Source of the DNA: Flammula alnicola
Taxonomy: Eukaryota; Basidiomycota; Agaricomycetes; Agaricales; Strophariaceae
Direction of reading: 5' to 3'
Length of the DNA: 26,674 nucleotides
Assembly: GCA_015499995.1 (NCBI GenBank)
Contig: JADNRV010000528.1
Location: 1 to 26,674, forward strand
The position numbers and the translations under genes are program-made. This document shows positions 20,650 through 26,674 of the stretch, one piece after another. Position 1 is the first letter of the stretch, and every line of letters starts with the position of its first letter. The notes under the pieces were generated by a model. That model was not told the DNA's origin. It saw nothing but the letters and a program-made list of their open reading frames with translations, and did no database searches.

Positions 20650-20781
20650 TGCGGGAATGGTCCAACACTCGGAGAAAACACGACCTTTTATAAATATTTT
20701 GAGAGTGACGTAAATTTTATTATGACTCTGGATGATCAAAAGTGACTAGGAAATAACACATGGCATCAGAAACGTACCTAA

Positions 20782-22190
20782 TCAGAGTTGCTCGCCGAAG
20801 AGCTGCTCTAACTTCTTACGGAAAATCGCACCCTTCTTCGTCAAAGGAATTTCTTCGCCTTCCTTGAGGACCAGGACCCGAGCCCAAGAAATGCACAAGG
20901 GAGGGGCAAGGCCGCGATTGGCGATGGAAATCGCGCGAGTAATCTCGGGGAGGCGAGACTCGAGAGGTGTCGAAGGGTCTCTAACTGGCTGGACGATGGC
21001 ACACACCACCTGAGAAGAAGTCTTCAAGAAGTTATTTCCGACAACACAGCTCCGAACCACAGCAGGGCATTGATTCAGAATGGCTTCAACAATGCGAGGG
21101 TCGAGAGATTCTCCGGAGCTCATCTAAGAGATGGCTCAGATAAAATAATTTCATGAAAAAAAAAATTAACACGAACCTGGATGTCGTCTTCCTTGCGACC
21201 TTTCCAGACCAAGCGTTGATCGCCACAGTACGGAAAGACACAGTGCCGTCGTCCTCAACAGTGAAAGAAGAATTATCATATTGCAGATATCCTTTGGTGA
21301 TGAGACGACTCTTGATCACAAGTTCGCCCTCTGCAAAGCAGGTATTAGTGGTATACGCAGGGCAATAGAGACATTTTACTCACCAGATGTTGCGTTTGCT
21401 CCCGCTTCATCGACGAGGTTCAGCGCCGCGTCAGCGAGGAGACAGTCTTTGCTATACCATCCCTCGGCACCACCAGTGGTCGAATGGAACAGAGGTCCTG
21501 AAAAAAAAAAAGATTAGGCTTGTTACGCCTTCTTAAGATATGACCATACCTCCAAGCTCCGTCATGCCGATATCGAGAACGAGAGGGATTCCCATCTGAT
21601 TAGCCCATTCAACGCACTCTGCGTTTGTGGCAGCACCCCCTGAGTCGAACACTTTGAGCGGCATCGACTTCTTGTTTGTGGCTCCTCATGAATCCTTCAA
21701 GAACCCAAGGTACACCAGCGAAGGCGGTGGGTTTCTTGGTCATCGCTGTCTCCAATAACTGACTGCAAACATCAAGGTAGCGAGATGCTTTGTTGGAATC
21801 CCCACTGACGAAGATGCCATAAGCGGAAGGAACCATGGCGAAGATGTAGCAACCAGCAGTGAGGAGCATGGCTGCCCCGAGATCATTCGACAAGCCAATG
21901 ATGTGGGACCATGGCGACCACCCAAGGACGCGCAAGTTCGCGAACTCCTGCTGAGGCAAGGTGCGCTTCCACCAAGCAAGGCGAGAGTTTGCGCCGGCCA
22001 AAATGCTCTGGTGGCTCAGAGGCACACATTTGAAGAGGTATGGAGATACAACGCGATGTCGTCTGGAGTGGGAGCAAGGAATTCAAGGAGAGGAATTTCC
22101 GGTGACTGATCGAGGTATTTCTGCATGAGCGCAGTGATGTGGCATCTTTGGGGTCGAAAGGAAGACACGAAAGAGAAATACCTGAAGAAG
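20782..22190 (-). pseudogene. Adenylation (AMP-binding) domain remnant
   Basis: Minus-strand pieces in order: LMQKYLDQSPEIPLLEF and DDIALYLHTSS; VPLSHQSILAGANSRLAWWK; LRVLGWSPWSHIIGLS; KVFDSGGAATNAECVEW and LVLDIGMTELGG; GELVIKSRLITKGYLQY; GDQRLVWKGRKEDDIQMSSG; then DPRIVEAILNQCPAVVRSCV to the C-terminal lysine motif LTKKGAIFRKKLEQLFGEQL. This is the order of an adenylate-forming domain of the fungal NRPS/PKS or reductase kind. Spliced introns survive (for example a T-run acceptor near 21500). Three short gaps break the frame: near 22033 (after HTSS), 21655-21668 (after SHKQEV) and 21221-21231 (after SFRT). The N-terminal part of the domain is missing. A dead fragment, most likely from a larger enzyme. 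Confidence 0.75.
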
Positions 22191-22225
22191 AATTAGAAAA
22201 GAAGCGAAAGATGAAAGGAATAAAG

Positions 22226-23278
22226 GACCCATGAAGCAGAGCCCATGTAGGATAGGCTGGTCGAAGCCTCCAATGGCAGCAAATTCCGGGAGAATCTAAA
22301 TAGGCGAATAATTTCAGGCGAATCCTGCGAGAATCGATGTTTGACCCAAAGGACCTACGTGAAGTGGGTTGTAATCACCACTCAGGCTGCATTAACGTAG
22401 ATGAGATGAAGCAGCATGGGGGTAAAATAAAGATCCTCACCGGTATAACGCCGCCTGTGATGTGCTCGTCTTTTCCTCAATTACGGCGTCTGGGCTGCGC
22501 TTTGGTGGAGTGTTCGCAGCGGAGGCAGCGCCACGATCTAATATCGCACAAATTAGTATGACGCAATTCATCGTTCAACAAGTTACAGATTTCGGACCAT
22601 TTCCAGCGCGCTTTCCACCGAAGCCTCCAGCCCCTCGAATAAATACAGTAGACTGGTTTTCGAAGATGAGGTTGCCTGTGTGTTTGTCGCGTGTCTCGAT
22701 TATGGTCGTCACAGCTGCAGCTTTGCCTTTGTCAAGGACTTCGAGCAGCCTAAATAAATAGGCGGGTAAGAATCATCCCGGAGCTTGAGATTAATGTAAA
22801 ACCAGCAGAGTAACTGACCTGGCTTCGCTGACGAGCTCTCCAGAGGTCGGAATTGGGCCCTTGATATTTAAATATTGTTCTCCATGCAGCAGTTTCGCCT
22901 AGGTATAGAGAGTATGAATGCAATATGTGCAGGATTATCGGGGAAAAAACACATACAGGGTTGTAATTTGGCAACCAGTCCAGCGGGATGGCCGCACTGC
23001 AAGGGAACTGAGGAATGACACCAAACGTGGGCAGGGCGGAAAACTCGTCGTCTCCCTCGAATGTCCATTTGAGCTCCTTCTCGGTGGCCCCAATTCCAAG
23101 GTTGCAGAGTATTACGTCTCTCTGGAAGGCTTACATCAGAAACCAGCATTTTAGGATGAAGACTACAAACCTCAGTATACGAATAGGGGACGGGGTCAGA
23201 GATGACTTTCTTGGCATCCCGAACCAGTTGGGAGTCCTCCGGGTCAGCGAAAGCGTTGGGGTCCTTAAACGAGGTCAT
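22226..23278 (-). pseudogene. MaoC-type enoyl-CoA hydratase part of a peroxisomal multifunctional enzyme, 3' truncated
   Basis: Exons 23278-23171, 23121-22957, 22898-22819, 22749-22598, 22537-22441, 22386-22359 and 22295-~22226 read DPEDSQLVRDAKKVISDP, RDVILCNLGIGATEKELKWT, LPTFGVIPQF, AKLLHGEQYLNIKGPIPTSG, RLLEVLDKGKAAAVTTI, STVFIRGAGGFGGK, ALYRLSGDYNPLH and ILPEFAAIGGFDQPILHGLC. The hydratase-2 motif YRLSGDYNPLHILPEFA is intact, so the (R)-specific hydratase active site is present. All introns are in phase. Homology stops abruptly after CFMG at about 22226, where about 65-70 further residues would be expected, and the adenylation remnant begins within 100 bp. It was probably once one gene with the dehydrogenase part just upstream. 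Confidence 0.8.
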
Positions 23279-23528
23279 CGTGCGTATAGAAGGTTAAGAA
23301 AAGGGAGCAAACGGGTTGGGAAGAGTCAAGGCATCGTTTCTGGGAGACGTCAAGACTATGTACAATCACATGCTTGTGCAACGAATACTGATTACATCAC
23401 TGACAATCCTTGGAGAACTGTAGCCTGTTCACATTGTCAGATGTAGGACATTTTGCAAGGTGAATGTGATAAAATTACGGAAATGTAAGATGTGTGAGAT
23501 ACAAGAAAGCTACATAGGGTACGTATTT

Positions 23529-24943
23529 TTAACTGGTATGATTTACAGTTTGGCCTTGAACATCGTCACCCTTGTTGCTGAAGTTCTCGACGAGCTGTGA
23601 GAGGAAGAAACGTGAGTGTCACAGAAAGAGAATCAGACATTCAGGCACTTACTTGTTGAATTGCCTCTTGTGTTGATGTTGGGTGGGTAGCGCGGCCATC
23701 GTCTAATGTAACGATTAATGCTGTTTCACTGAATAATGTTCTACAAGACATACCAAAGGCGGTGATTTTGCCCCATTTCGCGAAGACATCTTCGATGGTA
23801 TATGGCTTGTTTGTGGGGAAGCCATAACCACCGGAGCGCTGCCAGCGGGTCTGGGCAGCCCATCCCCCGAGAACCTCGAACAACGATCCCGAGGTTGTTT
23901 CATTATCTGTAATGAAGGAGAAATTAACAACAGCTACACAACGACGAACAAGAAGCAGATACTAGCCTTTGCTGGTCAAGTAGCCAACAAGCGGGGCAAT
24001 GAAGTCGGGCTACAAGATTAATGGGTCAGATCATCATGAAGTCACAATATTGCAAGATATGAATGAACCTTGAAAGCATCAACCATCTCCTGCGGCCAGA
24101 TAGTGCTGGTCATGGCAGTACCGGCAGATGGGGCAATAACATTGACGAGGATGTTGTACTTCTTGCCTTCAATTGCGAGGGTGCGAGTGAGACCGGTGAT
24201 GCCAGCCTTGGCTGTCGAGTACTGAAAAGAGAAAGTTGAACTCTAAGTTGAACTATCCACAGGTGGATACTTACGTTAGCTTGACCGAAGTTACCATCTA
24301 AAAGCAATACATCAATATACAGATTGAGAAACAGACAGAAGAGGAAACATACAGATGCCGACTTGAGAACAAGTGGTCACGATGCGCCCGTACTTCTGCT
24401 TCTGGAATAGAGGCCAGACGGCATGAGCGCACTTCATAAAAGAGTAAGTCATGTAATCGTGATCGACATCCCAACGCGCTAATTGTTACCTTGTAGGTAC
24501 CGCTGAAGATGATAATGAGTACATAAAATCAACATCGAATGAATATGAACATACCGGAGATGCACAGCGAGGACAAGATCCCATTCTTGCTCGGTCATAG
24601 CCTGGAAAGATTTATCGCGCAAGATGCCAGCGTTGGCAACAAGAACATGAACACCCCCGAATTTCTCCACGGCGATCTGGACAATTTTATCGGCATCCTC
24701 AACAGAGCAAACGGCGGCAACAGCCTTTCCTCCGGCTAAATATTTCTGTGAGTTATAGAAAGCAAGACAAAAGAAAAAAACCGTGCCTTGGATCACTTCA
24801 TCGACGACAGCACTTGCTCCTTTCTCGCTAACATCATTGACGACGACATTTGCGCCAAGTTTGCCATACATGTGTGCGTAGGCTTGCGGAACCACAAGGT
24901 GTGGACGAAGACAGATGGGAATGCTGTGAAGGCGATACCGCAT
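23529..24943 (-). pseudogene. (3R)-hydroxyacyl-CoA dehydrogenase (SDR) part of a Fox2/HSD17B4-like enzyme, 5' truncated
   Basis: Exons 24883-24787, 24735-24555, 24502-24490, 24431-24353, 24297-24275, 24221-24069, 24009-23967, 23906-23754, 23702-23653 and 23594-23529 read [107 protein letters not shown] and DDGRATHPTSTQEAIQQ. Catalytic Ser, Tyr and Lys (SQVGI, YSTAK) and NAG are present. The glycine-rich NAD-binding motif that should precede AYAHMYG is missing: sequence upstream of 24883 belongs to another gene. An ATG at 24943 is in frame but gives no nucleotide-binding loop. Two introns start with GC (24786, 23966). Fungal Fox2 normally has two SDR domains; only one is seen here. The known role is peroxisomal beta-oxidation. 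Confidence 0.8.
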
Positions 24944-25020
24944 GCCAGGGCTTGCGTAGTGGAGATGAAGACTGGCGAATACGCTGCGTATTTGACAGGA
25001 TCGAAAAATGCCGTTAGTGA
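24883..25020 (-). pseudogene. Probable oligopeptide-transporter (OPT) fragment
   Basis: A 42-codon minus-strand stretch, FDPVKYAAYSPVFISTTQAL then ACGIAFTAFPSVFVHTLWFR, matches the OPT-family pattern around Y..YSPLFLSTTFAISYG..F...TA...H. It ends at AAG (24885-24883), exactly where the SDR sequence begins in a different frame. The upstream continuation (to about 25300) stays open but I do not recognise it. Too short for a transporter: a fragment joined to another gene. Confidence 0.5.
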
Positions 25021-25303
25021 TGATTGTGTCGACGTCGTCACCATGAGACCGTGCCTGAGGAGAGAATCGTCGAGGACAAACGATGCTGGTGTGTCGGCTA
25101 CAGTGAGGCGTTTTTTGCGAGATCGGTTGTGCGGTGTGTTAGGATGCGAGCGAGTGGGGTTATACAGACCGATTGTCTTCGTGGTTGCTGCAGGTGACAA
25201 AGATAAGCAGATTTCCCGGAAATGATGATAGAGTACGCTTACCTGAAACCTATATTCTGCTGCTGCTGCTAGCCATTGTGTCCCATCTCGTCGACTTGCC
25301 ACT

Positions 25304-26384
25304 ATGTCGGAGTTGCTCTGTGCTTACGTCCTTTGATATGTTGCCGCGGATGTACGTGCAAGCACACTTGCATGTCGCAGACATCTACTTGGCGGTAATG
25401 GCATTGGGTTTTGACCTTCTCCGGCAAGCTAGAAAGCTCCTTGACAACCTGACGAATACTTAGTAGGACTAATGTCATAAGAAGGAAAAATGCTTACATC
25501 TTCGTTAGTCTTCGGCCGAAGCGCTGCAGCTGCATTCGACAAGAGAAACGGCCAACGCCTGTCCAATGCTGCCCATTCCTACAATGACTGTTGTTCCAGA
25601 AGGCGAGCGAGGAGGTCCTTGTTCGAGCGATTCGAGGGAAGGAACAAGTCGAGACAGTGATTGTTTGGAGATCAAACCATCACGCTTAGCAGCGGTCATA
25701 AGGCTTTCTACTGCTTTCATCTCTCCTGAGACAACATGAGCCTCGGGGCCATTATAGGCAGCTATCACGAGGCGATCCGCAAGACCCAGGTTCTGAATGT
25801 AGCGACTGATGCGCTCTTCTGAGGCCTGGATGGCAACCATGCCAGCGGGATGCGCAGGATCGGCCTGGAGAAGTTTAGCCCTCTCAACGACGAATTGCAG
25901 ACCAACTTTGAAAGTGAATGCACGAGCGATGACTGGAGATAATAAAGTGTCAGATTAAAATCAGCAGGCTGATTGGTCTGCACAAACCTGCTGCAGCAAT
26001 CTCTCCCAAGCTGTGTCCCATAACGGCATGGGAATGGACTCCTAGGCTTTCCAGCCAGGTAGAGACGGCATATTGGAAGATGAAGATGGCATATGTTCCA
26101 ATAACCAGCCCGTGTCTACCGTTAATGAATCCACGGAAGAGGTAGACTGGACATAGGGCCGAAGCAAGAGAGACGAAAGGAACATCATGGACGAGCCCTT
26201 CCAAGGCCTCTCGTATCTGTCGTACACCAGACCTCGACTTCACGTCGGTCATTTCTCCTTTGACCTCGACTTCGTCTGTCATATCTCTTAGGACCTTGAC
26301 TTCATGTGTCGTTTCCTTTACTGGTCGACTTTGACTTTGCGGTCGGTCCATTGTATTGAAGTCTGGAGGCAACTTATATTGCAT
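25304..26384 (-). pseudogene. Polyketide-synthase remnant: acyltransferase and ketoreductase pieces
   Basis: From about 26100 the minus strand reads GTYAIFIFQYAVSTWLESLG and HSHAVMGHSLGEIAAA: the GHSxG nucleophile elbow of an acyltransferase. A 55-nt intron (25987-25933, GTTTGT..CTCCAG) then joins VIARAFTFKVGLQFVVERAK, AYNGPEAHVVSGEMKAVESL and KRDGLI. The acyltransferase stops there, before its His motif. It is followed directly by SPSGTTVIVGMGSIGQALAV, a Rossmann start of ketoreductase type, and after a frame break near 25520 by NEDVVKELSSLPEKVKTQCH and YRQVDVCDMQ in an exon at 25448. The frame ends at TAG 25304-25302. Upstream of 26130 the open frame shows no domain. Fragmentary and frameshifted: a decayed piece of a type I polyketide synthase. 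Confidence 0.65.
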
Positions 26385-26674
26385 ATATCACAGGCACTCG
26401 CTTTTCATTCGGAATCTGTTGCACACAAATTGATTGCAATAGTCATAAGTATGGTAAGAGTATTTACTTCCTTCTCCGCAATGGTGACGGCGACCCCTCG
26501 TTGATAGTCTTTCTCAGCTTCTGCAACTCTTCAGCAGATAAATCCGACGCCCGCTGCTTGTGGCGACGCGTATTCTGGGGTGAGATGGGATCGAAGGAAG
26601 GCCGAGGACGGATAGAGGTCGACAGACAGGATGCAGGTATCTTCAAATGCCCGAATGCCTTGTAAGTGGTTACT
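26385..26674. other. Unresolved end of window
   Basis: A minus-strand frame at 26646-26464 reads RHKQRASDLSAEELQKLRKT and may be another exon or fragment that continues beyond the window. I cannot assign it to the acyltransferase remnant or to a separate gene. Confidence 0.25.

Noticed and set aside
20395..20660. Second minus-strand frame over exon 1 of the 351-aa gene
   Set aside because: The alternative frame lacks a splice-consistent continuation, whereas the chosen frame joins six further exons in phase.
24788..25225. Plus-strand 145-aa open frame
   Set aside because: Lies opposite the SDR and OPT fragments; no domain and no splice-consistent context.
25449..25507. Simple splice joining the AED.. 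and VVKELSS.. pieces of the ketoreductase
   Set aside because: The first frame meets TAA at 25507-25505 before the GTAAGC donor; the matching frame is different, so a frameshift is needed and the gene is broken.
20782..26384. One functional megasynthase with AT, KR, SDR, hydratase and adenylation domains
   Set aside because: Domains are truncated at the joins, frames change at junctions, the adenylation part has three frame-breaking gaps, and an unrelated transporter fragment lies between domains.

Overview
The window looks like a repeat-rich, accessory piece of an Agaricomycete (basidiomycete fungus) genome. Introns are short (about 48-70 nt) with GT..AG ends and CTNAY-type branch points, there is a FunK1-type kinase, and there are NACHT NTPases with the short N-terminal MFPRGSN.. 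leader I associate with mushroom-forming fungi. All gene models were assembled by eye from splice sites, phases and frame continuity; no homology search was possible.

Layout, left to right. (1) 1-2480: no intact gene. A 671-bp non-autonomous hAT-like element (1471-2141) with terminal inverted repeats and a perfect 8-bp target duplication sits in a decayed F-box-like gene on the minus strand. (2) 2485-5587: first copy of a duplicated NACHT gene, cut short by an in-frame TGA in exon 6. (3) 6604-7450: a small mitochondrial oxidoreductase-like (OXLD1/PF09791-type) gene on the plus strand, convergent with (4) 7743-10128: a three-exon FunK1 kinase on the minus strand that has lost the catalytic-loop Asp and the DFG-equivalent Asp. 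(5) 10130-14880: a gene-poor stretch of nested tandem repeats (95, 19, 43, 189 and 69 bp periods), a long CAG/CTG/CGT-rich minisatellite, a perfect hairpin and two weak coding-like fragments. (6) 14885-17962: second NACHT copy, an open seven-exon gene of 844 aa. (7) 18110-18905: a 115-bp tandem satellite. (8) 19278-20649: a seven-exon, 351-aa gene of unknown function on the minus strand. (9) 20782-26384: a mosaic of gene fragments all on the minus strand. In reading order these are a polyketide-synthase acyltransferase/ketoreductase remnant, a probable oligopeptide-transporter fragment, a peroxisomal multifunctional enzyme (SDR plus MaoC hydratase) lacking both ends, and an adenylation domain carrying several frame-breaking deletions.

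The most informative features are two. First, the NACHT pair carries the mark of recent gene conversion: 7 mismatches in 944 bp across the NTPase core, against about 12-19% divergence on both sides, and the two copies have complementary defects. Second, the right-hand mosaic has several unrelated genes, with introns preserved, stitched together in one orientation at sharp breakpoints. That recalls gene capture by a mobile element, although I found no element ends.
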